From Lycocorax pyrrhopterus obiensis (taxonomy: Eukaryota; Chordata; Aves; Passeriformes; Paradisaeidae), in contig JACSVZ010000022.1 of the NCBI GenBank assembly GCA_014706295.1, positions 8,016,830 through 8,080,829 of the forward strand: a stretch of DNA of 64,000 bases. The letters are read 5' to 3'. Of this stretch, positions 24,175 through 35,745 are shown piece after piece. The notes below the pieces were generated by a model that was given only the letters and a program-made list of their open reading frames with translations, had not been told where the DNA came from and ran no database searches. The position numbers were made by a program, and so were the translations under genes. The stretch's first letter is position 1. The number at the start of each line of letters is the position of its first letter.

Positions 24175-27113
24175 GTAAAGAGCCAGGATATGGGCCAGGT
24201 ACAACTGTTGGCTGCAGTGGCATCTTTGGCTGGTGTGCTAGAGCCCAGTCCTGTCCTTTCCCAGAGAATTGAGGACACTCAACCCTTCTGGGGAATGGGG
24301 GGATGGCCATGGGCTCTGGAGACTCTCCAAACCAAGCTGGCACTGTGTTGCTGTGCAGACCTCTTGCTTTTGTCCACCACCTAAATAGGATTTCAAAGAA
24401 GAAATTCCAGGCTGGGCAGTGCTTTTCAGAGCTCAGTTAGTTTTGTAATCCTCTAGGAAGAAGTTTAAGTGTCCGAAAACCATTTCACCAAGTAAATCAG
24501 GGCACGGGCGTAGCAACAGCTTAGCTTAACCTATGTAATGTGCCAGGGACAGTGCAGATTTACAACACTGCCATGAAAGCATTCTCCACTTCCATGAAAG
24601 CAGCCTGAGCTCTTTCCAGTTCAAGAGGCACCACCCCACCACCTCCCCGGTGGCTGGACAGGGTGACAAACCTGCTCCATTACCGGAACACTCTTGTTGT
24701 CACAAAGACGAATGAGAATCAGAACAGCATTAAAATCAAGAGAAAAATTCTCTTGCATTAGTAAAATAAACTGCTTCCTCCAGGCCCAGAGAACATCCAT
24801 TCATTACCGGGTCTTGTTTGCGAAGAAATTTTAAGCAAATGTTGGCAATAACAGGCCACAATGGAAAATGATGGTCCTGCACGGTTTTCATATTGCATTA
24901 GTTCAGACCTACTTGCAACACCTGCTTCATTTCACCTTTCTCCCACTGATATCTCCTGGAGATTCCAGGACTACCTCCCTACATCTATTTTTGGGTATAA
25001 TTTGAGTGTAATTTGATATGCAATTAGGATAGAATAGAAGACCAAGTATTTAACTACCCATACATCTCTCCCTAATTTAAATAATTCCTGATCTAACTCG
25101 TTTGCCTCATCCTGCACTGATGTGTATTGAACTGGGGATAATGAAATAAGAAATGTGAGGGGGAAAAAATGTTATTCCAGAGTCATAAGATCACCAATTA
25201 ATGACATGAAAATCCTGGTGGGAATATCTGTACACTTAATGCCCCTTCTGCTTCCAGTTCTATGTGGTCACTGTCTGTGGCGTGAGGGCTCTCAGAATAG
25301 TCCTTAGAACAACTTGGGTTTCTTTGAGCTGTCTCAAAGTAATCAACAGCTCTTGGACAGGATTTAAACACACAGAGGGTAAGAAATAAGATTAATTTAA
25401 TTCTCAGCTAGCTTCAGCCATGCCTTAGACCTTGCGTTTCAGAGGGGAAGAAAGTCTCTTTTGCAGTCATATCTCCCTCTTTCCCTCTCTTATGTCCGGA
25501 GAGAAATCAGATTGATGGCTTAAAAAAGAAGCTTAAATTTGTAATGGTTGAGGATAGGTGAGCTCAGCTCTTTGGTGTGTGACTACACATCCCTGACAAC
25601 TCAGTGTGCCGTGTCACACTCAGGGAATTGTTTAGCTGTCAAACAGGGGTGGCTGGATTTTGTTTGGGTGAAACAGCACTGCTGGATTTTGTCCTGAAAC
25701 TTGGGAAATATTTTAGCACATTCCTCTATTTAATAATACAAATTGTCCCACTCGTGCTTCAACAGGAACAAGTGCTGATGGATGCAGAGACAGGGAAAAG
25801 TCAGATGTGGCTGCTCATCTGAGATTTCAAAATATCAATGTATCTTCATCAAGGGAAGGGGGGAAATGGGAAATCCTGAAGTTTTTGATGGGTAAGAAAA
25901 AGTTTTATTATGATATTGGTTGGCTTCTTTCACACACTGTAAAATACAGCCACTTTATTAGCATAATTTTAGCACATAAAACATTTAAAATACAGTACAA
26001 TTTAGCCTAATACCAGCTGGTTATTGAAAAAAAAGCGTGGCTGTGGAAGTTGTTAACCATTCCATTGAAAATTTCAATGAAATCCACTCTTTGTGGTGGA
26101 ATGCTTTAATTTAGATGGATCATTATTCTCAGCAGAAAATAATTTTTTCAGGGAATTGTCAATCCACACAGGAATATGGCAAAGAACAGCCTGTGCACAG
26201 GGTCCCAGCCAGCCTGGGCTCCTGCCTGCCATGAGCTGGTGCAGGACCAACACCTTTCCCCATGAAAAACCATGGGACAAAAGAATATCGCAGCTGAATA
26301 TTGTTGGGGGATGTTTTTACAGCTTTTTTCCTTATCATAATCTCTCCTGTATCTTCCAAACAATTTCTAGGGATGCCAACACCACCTCTGGCTGTGTCTT
26401 GCACCCCAGCACCACTGCTTCTTCCCCTCCGCTGCTTCCCACCCACCATGCACATCCCAAAATGCCAGGTCACCTTTCTGTCCAGCTTGGGAGCATTTCT
26501 CCACGGACTTTCATACTCCTGGGGCAGCTAAGGGGGGGGTGGTGAGATCCTCAGTGCTAATCTGCAGCATCTCCTGGGGGGCAGCTCCCAGCCCTGCTCC
26601 CATCCCATCGCCACATTCCCAACACAACACGGGCATCCGGAAGCCCCCGGCTTGCTGGCTCACACGCTCCCTTCCCCCTTCCTTGTCAGGGTTTCTTTCT
26701 GTGCAGAACAGATGGGCACGAGCTGTTTGGGAAGCACCTCCCTTCCCTCCCCCAGCCCCATGGGCAGATGCATCACCGGAGCAGGGAGCAGTCCCCTCCC
26801 GGCTGCAGCACAGCTCCTTTTCAGAGGGGCAGGTAAAAGTTTAACCAGGCTGTCTTTCAGCGCTGGAGGCAGAGCCGCCTTTCATAGCCATGATAAATTG
26901 CTCCTGTCAAAACTACATGAATGCTCATATTGAAAAGCTCTTCTTTCTTTCTTTTTAACTTTCCCCCCTCTCCAGTCTCACGGTGTCTCTCGGTTGTTAG
27001 CCAACATTTAATGCCCGCTTAGTCAAAGGGCACTTCCACTCCTCGTCTCTCTGTCCTGTCCCCTGGGGCTGCTGGGGCTGAGTTGTCACAGAAATACTGA
27101 TGGTGAATAAAAT

Positions 27114-27218
27114 AAAAAAAAAAAAAAAAAAAGGACAGGGTGAGGAAGAAACTCTTTAATGTTTTTAGGGCTTTTGATTTCAGTCAGGTTGTTCTACCAG
27201 TACATCCTAACCAAAGCA
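27114..27218. repeat. A-tract plus 86-bp direct repeat, copy 1
   Basis: Nineteen A (27114-27132) are followed by an 86-base unit (27133-27218) that begins GGACAGGGTGAGGAAGAA and ends CTAACCAAAGCA. The same unit recurs at 28718 after another A-tract, 1585 bases away, with 6 substitutions and no gaps (about 93% identity). Similarity stops abruptly after the shared AAAGCA. It does not match CR1 and I do not recognise its family. Confidence 0.9.
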
Positions 27219-28703
27219 ATTGCAGGATGGAGGTGGACAGACATGCGTCTCCCGAGAAAGTTTCCTTTGTTGGTATGTTCTAAGTTGATAGATTAGCTAT
27301 AGTTTGTAATATTTTCCAAAGGTGACAATGAACACACAACACAAAACAATCCACTCCACCCCTCTCCAGCAGTTGAGCAGCAAGGCCAAAACCTGTTGTA
27401 GATGTTCCAGGGAGACAGAACCTGCCCAGCTCTTAGCACAGTCTGAAGACACTTCCCCACTCGTCAGAGAGTGCTTTCACTCCGTGGGTGCTCCAGAGCA
27501 GGAGCCACAGCTAAAATCAGGGCCAGGTGCTTTGGCCATGGAATTGCCCCTGCTTCATCCAAAATTGCCTGGTTTTGTCAGTCTCCCAGCCCTGCTGCAG
27601 GACTGCTCTGCTGGGGCTGGTCCCATGACTGCAAAGGTCTTGGAGCCCCTAAACCAGGTACACTGGTCATAGAGGAATGGATGGGAGCATGGGCTGGTTG
27701 TCACCAAGAAAATCCTGTGAACAAATTGTCTATTCTTGGGTTTGAGATTAAGGGGAAAGATGGGTTTAGGGTGCCTGGTGAGCACCAAGCCAGCTCAGCC
27801 CAGCCTGCCCAGTCATTCAACTCCCTCAGGGCTGCACCTCCAGGAGGGGCATTGAAGTCCAATATGAGGAAAATTGATCTGAGCATCCACCCAGAGCACC
27901 ATGAGCTTGTGTAGGTGCCATATTTGCACATGTTATAGTCACAAGCTCCTCATCCCCTCCCTATAAGCTCACTGCAAGGAGCGGGCCTGGCAGGACACTG
28001 CCGTGTCCCCAGCTGTGCTGCTCTGATTCCGTCCCTGGCCAAAGCCTGCAGTCTGAGGGGATGGGGGCACTCAAAGCACACCCAACTCCCTGAGTACTGT
28101 GCTTCACCCAACCTGGCTGCAGGAAATACCCAAAACTTGGAGTGCTGCTCCCATTTCAGGACATCTCCCCCTCCTCCACAGTACTACGTAGTAAAAGCTC
28201 CCCATAAATCAGCTGCAGGCATTGAACGCACATCTCCTAAGAAGAGACCTGTTCCCACACTCCACTCTGATTCCTCCCTCTCCTGTTTTTCTGTCCATGC
28301 TGATATCCAGACACCACCCAGCACTCCCAATATATCCTCCAGACTGTAAATATCAGTGCTGCTGCCCTGCTACAGCAGCCAGTGACAGCAATATCTGGCA
28401 CACACACACACAGAGCTTCCCTGAGTGCATCTTCCCTGTGACAAATATTTCTGCTACGGTCCTCATAGCTGGCTGCAGTGTCACTGCCCTTATCACTGTC
28501 AGCCTCCCGTAGGGTTCAGCACTATCCACATCTATATATGTATTTTGGGATATTAATATCATCAGGACACTCTTGTTATCCCAGCTGGCTTGTTCATTAA
28601 CCCTTGTTACACCTGTACACACACGGCATACAGGCAATATACAGGAAGACTGCGCAGCTCTAACTCTGTTCCCACCTATCCATATTTCCAGATATTTTAA
28701 TTT
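27219..28703. other. Segment between the two 86-bp repeats
   Basis: About 1.5 kb of ordinary-looking non-coding sequence lies between the direct repeats. It contains a (CA)7 microsatellite at 28399-28412. Overlapping frames at 27322-27672 and 27471-27914 are not recognisable proteins. There is no poly(A) signal close to the A-tract that ends the segment, so a retrocopy origin is not supported by that criterion. Confidence 0.5.
28399..28412. repeat. (CA)7 microsatellite
   Basis: A short uninterrupted CA dinucleotide run within CTGGCACACACACACACAGAG context. Potentially polymorphic, but short. Confidence 0.85.
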
Positions 28704-28803
28704 AAAAAAAAAAAAAAGGACAGGGTGAGGAAGAAACCCTTTAATGTTTTTAGGGCTTTTGATTTCAGTCAGGTCATCCTACCAGTAGTTCCTAACCAAA
28801 GCA
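28704..28803. repeat. A-tract plus 86-bp direct repeat, copy 2
   Basis: Fourteen A (28704-28717) are followed by the 86-base unit (28718-28803) shared with 27133-27218. The six differences include a cluster of three in four bases (TTGT versus TCAT plus a later T/C) and a CA/GT pair change. The flanks on both sides differ from those of copy 1, so the duplicated block is only the A-tract plus 86 bases. Confidence 0.9.
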
Positions 28804-29369
28804 TGGCTGAAGAAGATTGATATTTGCCCATATGTGCAAATCATTTTAAGGGCTGCATTTCTTCTGACTGCAACAGAATCACTGGAAAAAGTTCACCCTC
28901 CTATGAGCAAAAGGAAGGGGATGTTTAAAGAACAAACTGAGTACTCTCCAGAGGCTCCTGCTTAAGTACCATATCAGCACAGGCTGAAAGTCAGGCCTGA
29001 TCCTTCCTCCTGTCAGCTGCCCTCTCTTTCCCTGGCTCTGGAAGTGGTCTGCTGACATGTCATAAATCATTTTCTCTGTCACTGCCTCAGTTTCTCCTAC
29101 CCATGCTCTGGGGAGCTGGCTGATGATCCTCCTTTGGAGAGGGCTTCCCAATCCACCATCAGGAGTGTTGGAGGGACTAAGCACTCGTGCTACCAGCTTT
29201 GCTGATGCTGTGTGCGCTGGTCCCTGCTTGTGCAGAGCCTCTGCAGAGCTGCCTGGGGGGCCCTTGCACTGCTTCAGCTTGCAAGGGTCAAGCCCAGCAG
29301 CTTTGCTGCCATCGGCTCCTCTTCCCTCCATGTAGCACTTCAAATCAGCCACGTTGCACCGCAGTTATT
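28804..29369. other. Non-coding sequence, no gene seen
   Basis: Ordinary sequence. A 157-codon - strand frame (28879-29352) and overlapping + frames have no recognisable domain. Confidence 0.5.
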
Positions 29370-29885
29370 AACTGGTTTTGACTGACTTCTTAAGTTAATT
29401 ATAATTTCACAGTGTAGTATCAAGCATTATTAAAACAATTAGGTTTTCCACCCCCTTGCAATGCCTCCCTCCCTCTGCTTTCCTTTCTTCTTTCCCCTCC
29501 TTCCCCTGCCTCCCTTCGCCCTGGAAGTTTTTAGATACGCTTCTGCACCACCGCAACGAATTGTATGGTAGGATCTGAAATTATTACCCTCTTAAATGCA
29601 TTAAACTGTTCATAAAGCAATTTGCAATGCCAGTTACCAAACTGTGGTGAGCCTCCCAGCCTGACACCTCCCAAATGCAGGAGGATTCTTGGCAGCCATG
29701 CCCTGCTGCAATGCTCTCTCACTCACCAGAGTCAATGCCTGAAACTTAGGAGAAATCAATGCAATTATAGATATGAAGGTCCAATTACTGCGTAATGTGA
29801 TCAGTCTTTATCTCTGAGTCCCTTCAAGAAAATCAGGGAGGCCTTTTCTTTTTTCCCTTGTGAAAGGAGTTGCAATATAATGCAA
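29370..29885. promoter_or_regulatory. AT-rich blocks around a pyrimidine tract
   Basis: Two AT-rich, repeat-free pieces (29370-29450 and 29545-29885) flank a nearly pure pyrimidine tract (about 29451-29520, CCCTCCCTCTGC, CTTTCTTC and TTCCCCTCC words). Homeodomain-type cores are frequent (GTTAATTATAATT, AACAATTAGG, CAATTATAG, CCAATTACTG). The texture is that of a conserved enhancer; the pyrimidine tract could also serve as a GAGA-type or H-DNA-forming element. Inference from motifs only. Confidence 0.3.
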
Positions 29886-30480
29886 AATGATCTTTAAAGA
29901 GAGGGCCAAAAGCGAGGGATGCCCATCACTCAGCAGGTCAATTCCAGTGTTAGCTGGTACTGATTTCCCCTTCATACTGGTGAGGTTATTCCTGATTTAC
30001 ACCTCAGTGCATCCATTGTGTCTGATGAAATCAGTCCCTGTTGATGCTACTATCAGGTTCCCAGCCCTGTATCGTGCATGTGGCCACTCCAGATTCCTTG
30101 GGTAATGTTGCTCATTTGGAATTTTTTCATCGGCTGCCAGTTGTGGCTGCTCCCCCCTGGCTTCTCCCTGTGGATCTGAGAGAGGGAGAAGGATGTGGAG
30201 CTGCCTGGCTGCCCCCCATCAGCATCTAGAGCTCATCCCTGCAGCTGGGCTCATGCCCCAACATGGAGAAGTGACTGGGCTCCTGAGGGGATTGAAACAG
30301 CCTTCCTAAGAAACAATTTGCAATCCCTTCTCGGCCAGACTTGATCGTTGTACCTGCCCAGATGGGCTGATAAATGCCTGGAGGGGCCAGGCCCAAGGAA
30401 TCCTCATTTTCTTGGCACATGTAGGCTGGTTTCAACATCCCCAACAGCCAAAGAGGATGGGCTGCAGTCACCATGTCTGG
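29886..30480. other. Non-coding sequence, no gene seen
   Basis: Ordinary sequence leading into a CR1 tail; nothing specific was recognised. Confidence 0.5.
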
Positions 30481-30570
30481 GCTAGTGGAAGGTGTCCCTG
30501 TCCATGGCAAGGAATTAGAACCAGACGAGCTTTAAGGTCCCTCCCAGCCCAAACCATTCTCGGATTCTGC
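30481..30570 (+). mobile_element. CR1 LINE 3' terminal scrap
   Basis: GCTAGTGGAAGGTGTCCCTG, 'tccatggcaagga' and 'gctttaaggtccctcccagc' followed by CCAAACCATTCTCGGATTCT match the last ~90 bases of CR1 and align with the end of the 13.9 kb copy. It is the same orientation as that copy but much shorter, a severely 5'-truncated insertion. Substitutions in the terminal repeat (CTCGG for CTATG) indicate age. Confidence 0.87.
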
Positions 30571-31281
30571 AACAAGGACAGGTTCTGCTCAGTCACACAC
30601 CCCCCAATAAGGTGATTTTAACAGAGAAACTATCACTCCAAAGCACTGAGTTCTGCACACAGGAGATCAGTGAGAGGGACTTGTGTTTCTCTGTGCTTTA
30701 CCTCTTCACCTTTTATCCAACAGAGCAGGACCCAGATCAAAGCCAGGACATGACTGTAATTGTACAAGTAGAAATAAGTAACCATCTGCACTAATAAGGA
30801 ATACAATCCTTTATCTATGTTAATTAGAAATAAATTAGAGAGAAAAAAGATATACACGTTAGCTAATAGTTAATTACCGCAATTATATTGAGAAATATAT
30901 GCATATGTAAAGTGAAAACTTTATTCCAAATTAACAAAATAGTGAGGTTTATTTCTAGAACTTCAGAACAGGAACGTGTTTGAGACCACATCCCAGTGTG
31001 AGGAAGGCCATTTATCACAAGCCTCAGAGCACCTTGTTCAAGGATCCCAAAGTGCTCAGCAAGCATTGATAAATAGACCTTGATGCATTCCCAAAGGGAA
31101 TCATTATCACCATGATATAGCAGCACTCAGGAGTCTCATTCTCTGTTCCTGCCTGCACAGCTCCAGTTTGATTCCCACTTCTCCTATGGAGAGCACCCAT
31201 CCACTTTCCCAAACTGGTTTGCAGCCAAAATCTGTCGGAGCCAGGTTGTCACCAAGCTAAGATTTGGGGACAGCAGAGTTG
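30571..31281. other. Non-coding, AT-rich 30.78-30.96 kb
   Basis: The part 30780-30960 is very AT-rich with GTTAATTAG, AAATTAGAG, GTTAATTACC, CAATTATATT and ATATGCATATG words, enhancer-like in texture. No gene was recognised. Confidence 0.4.
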
Positions 31282-31400
31282 TCACAGAATCGTTAAGGTT
31301 GGAAAAGAACTCTAAGTTCATCAAGTTTATCAGGGCTGGCTTCAAGCTGTTCAGCAGAGTTGACCCTCCGCACTTTGACTCATGACTTTGCCCTCCGATA
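31282..31400 (-). mobile_element. CR1 LINE fragment, diverged, reverse orientation
   Basis: TCACAGAATCGTTAAGGTTGG, 'aaaagaactctaagttcatc' is clearly the reverse complement of a CR1 3' end, of the same subfamily type as the copy at 63.1 kb (ATCATTAAGGTTGGAAAAGA). After about 50 bases the resemblance becomes weak, so the right edge is uncertain. Confidence 0.72.
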
Positions 31401-31767
31401 TCCTCCACCGTAAGCACATAGACACATCAGGGTCCCCAGGACAGCACCAAATGGAGGAGAAAACGATGGGAACACGGTCCTTCGATGTCCATGTGGTTCT
31501 TGGATGTCTGCTGCCCTCTCCCTGCTCTGTCATTTGAAGAGAGAGGAAGATCTCCGAGTGAGCAGTGGAGGGCTGATGGCACCATGGAGCTGCTTCCCCA
31601 CGCTGCACTCAGGTGTTCAACCTCCTCCAGCTGCTCCACTTTAATAGGGAATCTTAAATGGGCTCTGTCATCTTTTAAACAAAATCCCTGCTGCATCTCA
31701 CCTGGGGAGAGGACAGCACGGAGCTGAACAGCCAGCTGAAATGTGCTCGTGTGAGCAGGAGGCATCT

Positions 31768-31867
31768 CCGTGCCGGGTGTTTCCAGGTGCTGCTGCGTCG
31801 TGGCGGGGACGGAGGCGGCCGAACACGTGCTGCCTGTCAGCACTCGCTGCTGCCGGCCCAGCACGGC
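31768..31867. promoter_or_regulatory. Small CpG-dense cluster
   Basis: About twelve CpGs occur in 100 bases (for example GCGTCGTGGCGGGGACGGAGG and GGCGGCCGAACACGTG) within otherwise CpG-poor DNA. It includes an E-box/CACGTG core. It is below usual CpG-island length. It may be a small orphan CpG island or enhancer promoter; no transcript is evident. Confidence 0.25.
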
Positions 31868-34800
31868 TCCTCACAGCCCAAAACGTGTGAAGAAATCCCA
31901 AGAATGCTCTCCACACACTGGGACATGGGCTTCAGAGGCCTGAGAAAGTAAATAATCACGCTATATCTGTAAGTGGGTTTATTTTCTTTGCATATTCTGG
32001 ACCCAGCTTCACATTCCCAAGGGCTTCCCATCACTGTTTCCTTCTCTTACCTTTGGTTTTCCACCTGAATTTCACACGTATTTTCTTTTCTCACTCTGCC
32101 ACAAGAATTACAATATGTAATTTGCTTATCTGGGGGTACAAAAACTGCGTTACTGTACAGACTGGTTTTGCAACACAGAATGAGTGTTGCCTGCTAGGGG
32201 TGTAAACACAGAGTTAATCCAGCCTTTCACGGCCTGCACTTTCCCTGTACTTGTTTATTCCACCTTTTATGTCTGCCCCAGGATGGATCAAACTGTTTAA
32301 CCTTTGACAGCAAAGTCAGAAGAATGATTCACTTGGAAGCTAAGATGTAAATAAATATATGCATTGCTAAATAAATCAACCGCTGATGCCCTAATGCAAG
32401 GCTGATAAATATCCTGATTGAAATCATACTTAAATAAATGGGGCAAATTATCAGACAGAGGGTTTAAAAGTTACAATTTCAGGGCATAACTCAGCACAGC
32501 ACCAGCCATAATTAGCATATGGTTTTGATCTTTGATTTTTCTGATTTTTTTATGGAGTGAAATCTTTTCTCCTACAGCTGTTAAGTGAACCCTGGTATTA
32601 TCACAAATGCTGCAAAAGGAGACAGAATATGGTTGATTTAGTGATAAATGAAAAAATCTTTTCTTGCTTACATTGGCTGAAAAATGCTCCAAAACTCTTA
32701 AACCTTCCACAGCACAGAAAAGTGGGGAACTGGTAAGGGATCTCCCCTTTTGCCTCTATTCCTGCCATAACTCTGTGTGCCTACAGAAAAAAGTTCATCT
32801 CCCATACAGGTACCTTCCCCTCGGGCACCAAATCACCAAGCACCACCCCCAGTTACAGTCTCTAAACCCATTAGCAGTTAAGAGAAAATAATCCCTGCAA
32901 TTTGTGCAGCAGTAAGTGCTCTGTACGACGGACGAATATGCGAAGAGCAGCGCGTGGAAGTGCCGGAGGACGAGCCTCAGCTCAGGACTGCCACCTCCCT
33001 GCTCCTCACAACGCAGGGAGCTGCTCCCAAGCAATCTTTTTATTTAATTTATTTGTTTTCCGTTTTCTCCCCCCTTGTCTTTACTGAACGGCTCCAGCGT
33101 GGAGAGCCTGTCTGCAAGGACTCGCATGCTAGCACATGTCATTTTTTTGGCTCCCTGAAGGAAAAGGTAGTGTTTGCCTCCCACGTTGGATCGAGCCCTC
33201 TGAACCCGGTATTTCCACATTCTTGATTGCCCTGCTGTGTGTGAATTGCATAACAACTAAGGAGTCCTTTAGATCACCTTCCGAGCTCAATTTTTTTCCC
33301 CCACATGCTGATTGAAAAGCAAATGAAATACTTTTTCTACCATCAATTTCCTCTCTTCATGTACCTGTCTGCACTTATTATTTCTGAAGAATCTTATCAA
33401 AGGAGCAACAGGTTGCTAGAGTGGTGGCTTGGCCCCCAGATGATACACTGGGCTGATAACTTATTATGGGTTGTCTGTTAGAGGAAGATTGCTCTGAAGT
33501 GCTTTGAGCTGAGCACGGTGGAGGGGATGGAGTAGAGATCATCCTCCCCTGCCAGTCCAGCCCAGGGTGTCCCCAAACCAGGCATGGCTCAGAGGAGCAG
33601 GGTCTTCTGGAACCCACCAGCAAGATTTTGACCTTCTCAGGTCAGATATTCAGCTGTCCTGCTTGTCAGCCTGGGACTCCCCAAAGAGCAGCTCTGGTTT
33701 TGTGTGTTCTCCTGGCAATGCAGCTTCTGTGTAAAACAGTCCCTGCATTTTAAGCGTTGTCCTCCCTCATCTCACACTGACCCTTCAACTTCCAGAGATA
33801 AGGACTGAAACTGAAACTGATAAACCAGGGTCCTAGAATTCAATCTGGATCCATCATGGAGTCATGCCAGTGATGCAAAGGACTGAACTGAAAAAAGGAG
33901 GATCTGTAACACCCTAAAAATTGCAAGAGGAAGGCAAGGGTTCAGGCATATACTTGAATTTTATTGGAGTGGTGCAATCCTAGATCGAAATGCATTCTTA
34001 AGAGGAGGCTTAAATAACTTATATTTACAGATAAACCCTTCCCCTCACTGCCCTTGTACATGCAGGACGTGATCAAGGAACCTTCCAAAATTGCAAAAGG
34101 GCTTTTAGGACTAAATCCCAAACCACACTGATGTTCTTCCCAGTGAGAACATTGGGGTTTGGCAGAAGAGTTTTACTGAGTTTCCACAACCCGAATCTTG
34201 CCTTTTCAAATTCACGTGAGCTGATACTGACACCTGATCTTACCCAGAGAGAACTTCATTTTGGAGATCTTCTGTTTCATGTGCTGCTACCAACCCATGA
34301 AGAGAAGATGATCCTTCAGCAGGGCAATTCCAATAGTATAAAAATGGATTTCTTTTTGTCAGCACGGTTAGCTAGAAAGCTTTACATTCCCTTTTGGAGT
34401 TATCAGATAGAATAGATTGTGTTGCCTGCGCACTGTTATTGCCTCCCATCCAAAGCCAGTCATTCACACCCTCCCTGAAGTTGAAAAAGTTTCCCCAACC
34501 TCCTCTCAGCCTCCAAACTTTGATCACAATCCCAACAGATGCAAAATATTTGCAGTAAGAGGTGCCAGTGCCGTCAGCTCGCCACAGTAGCTCCCAGTCA
34601 AAATGTTTGCACGCACACTTCAGAGCATCATTTATCTTGAGGGATGTCAGCTCTAAAAATGTTAGCGCGTGTCACTGTCAAAGCAAATGCCAGAAATTAG
34701 CTTTCTTTCATCTCAGAGAAGAATAATTAACTTTGCAACTGTTTCCAAAAGTGCTAATTAATGGGTTTCAACAACTTGACTTGTCAGGATACATCTTGAT

Positions 34801-35469
34801 TGGAACAACAGCTTGCTCTTCCCCTTGAGGATTATGGCTCTTCTTTTGGATTCTTTTCCTCACCCACCAGCTTAGTGAGTTGTGGAAAATGGATGTCATT
34901 TGTAACACAAAAATAAACACGTGAAAAAAGGAAAGCCCTGGGGACTAGTTAACATTTATTAATTATTGGTGTGCTTTATTAGCAATAATGTAAAAACACA
35001 ACCTCCCATTGAAACTGAGTAATCTTTAAACAAGATGGGATTTTGTTTGCTGTCTATGTTCTTGAAAAAACAGGTCAAGTCTTCAGCTTCATGTCTCTGC
35101 ATGGGTATGGCTTGGACTGGGAACAGTGGATCTCCCTCTCTTGCCTTGAAAGTTTCCTTCTGGACCCAAGTCCTCTGCCTGGAGATCCACTCTCTCTCCA
35201 CTGCTTTGAGAACTTAAGTTCTTCCAGCAGTTTATACAATGTATTTTCTTCTCACAGCTTTCTCTGAGGCAATGAGATGCCTGACTCTCAATACTGAGCT
35301 CCTTCTCTGTTATGTCATGTCACTGTTTGGATGCAGTCCCTCCTTCCACCAGGATGGGATCTGCACTTTAGCTGAGATGAAAAGTAGAATGCCTGTGTTT
35401 GACAATGGGATTCGGCTATCCCCATCCTACAGTAAGTATGTGGAAGCTGTGTCACACGGCCAAAACCCC
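31868..35469. other. Unique non-coding sequence with AT-rich blocks
   Basis: Two AT-rich, repeat-free pieces look enhancer-like: about 32080-32700 (ATGTAAATAAATATATGC, AATTAGCATATGG, GATAAATATCCTG) and about 34560-34790 (AATAATTAACTTTGC, GCTAATTAATGGG). No coding exon could be supported. Confidence 0.45.
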
Positions 35470-35745
35470 TAGGACCCCTTGAAAACCCAAAAGCTTGGAG
35501 GCACCTAACAGTTTAAAACACTCTGGCCTGAAGAACCAGTGAAGGTCATGGTCAGACTTGATATAAACAGCCTGGTGAAGCCTCGGACCCTTATATGTGT
35601 TCCTGGAAATATAAAGCAAATCAGGAAATCAAGTGGAAAATCCAGGAGGTTGTTATTAAAAATCCACAGCTCAATTATCGTTATAATAAACCTCACACCG
35701 GAGGTCATTTACGTTCATGGTAATTAGGGAGGGAGGTTATGGTTT
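35470..35745. promoter_or_regulatory. Repeat-free block resembling a conserved non-coding element
   Basis: This stretch contains GTTATTAAAAATCC, CTCAATTATCG, ATGGTAATTAGGG and a GGTCATTTACG half-site-like word, with no repeat signature. It sits close to the place where strand skew changes sign. Whether it is a promoter, enhancer or neither cannot be decided from sequence alone. Confidence 0.25.

Larger units (their letters stand above)
22771..27110. other. Mostly unique non-coding sequence
   Basis: No gene is called. Apart from the CR1 scrap at 23393 and a weak candidate exon at 23988, the stretch 24690-25210 is AT-rich and enhancer-like and contains a short perfect hairpin at 24737-24755 (CAAGAGAA, 3-base loop, TTCTCTTG). 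A second short hairpin lies at 26063-26079 (CATTGAAA, A, TTTCAATG). The 26.5-26.8 kb part is C-rich on the + strand. Confidence 0.5.

Noticed and set aside
27219..28703. The segment between the 86-bp repeats as a processed retrogene
   Set aside because: It has no coherent coding frame and no AATAAA or ATTAAA close to the A-tract at its right end. The first repeat copy also has its own A-tract, which a simple retrogene insertion does not explain.
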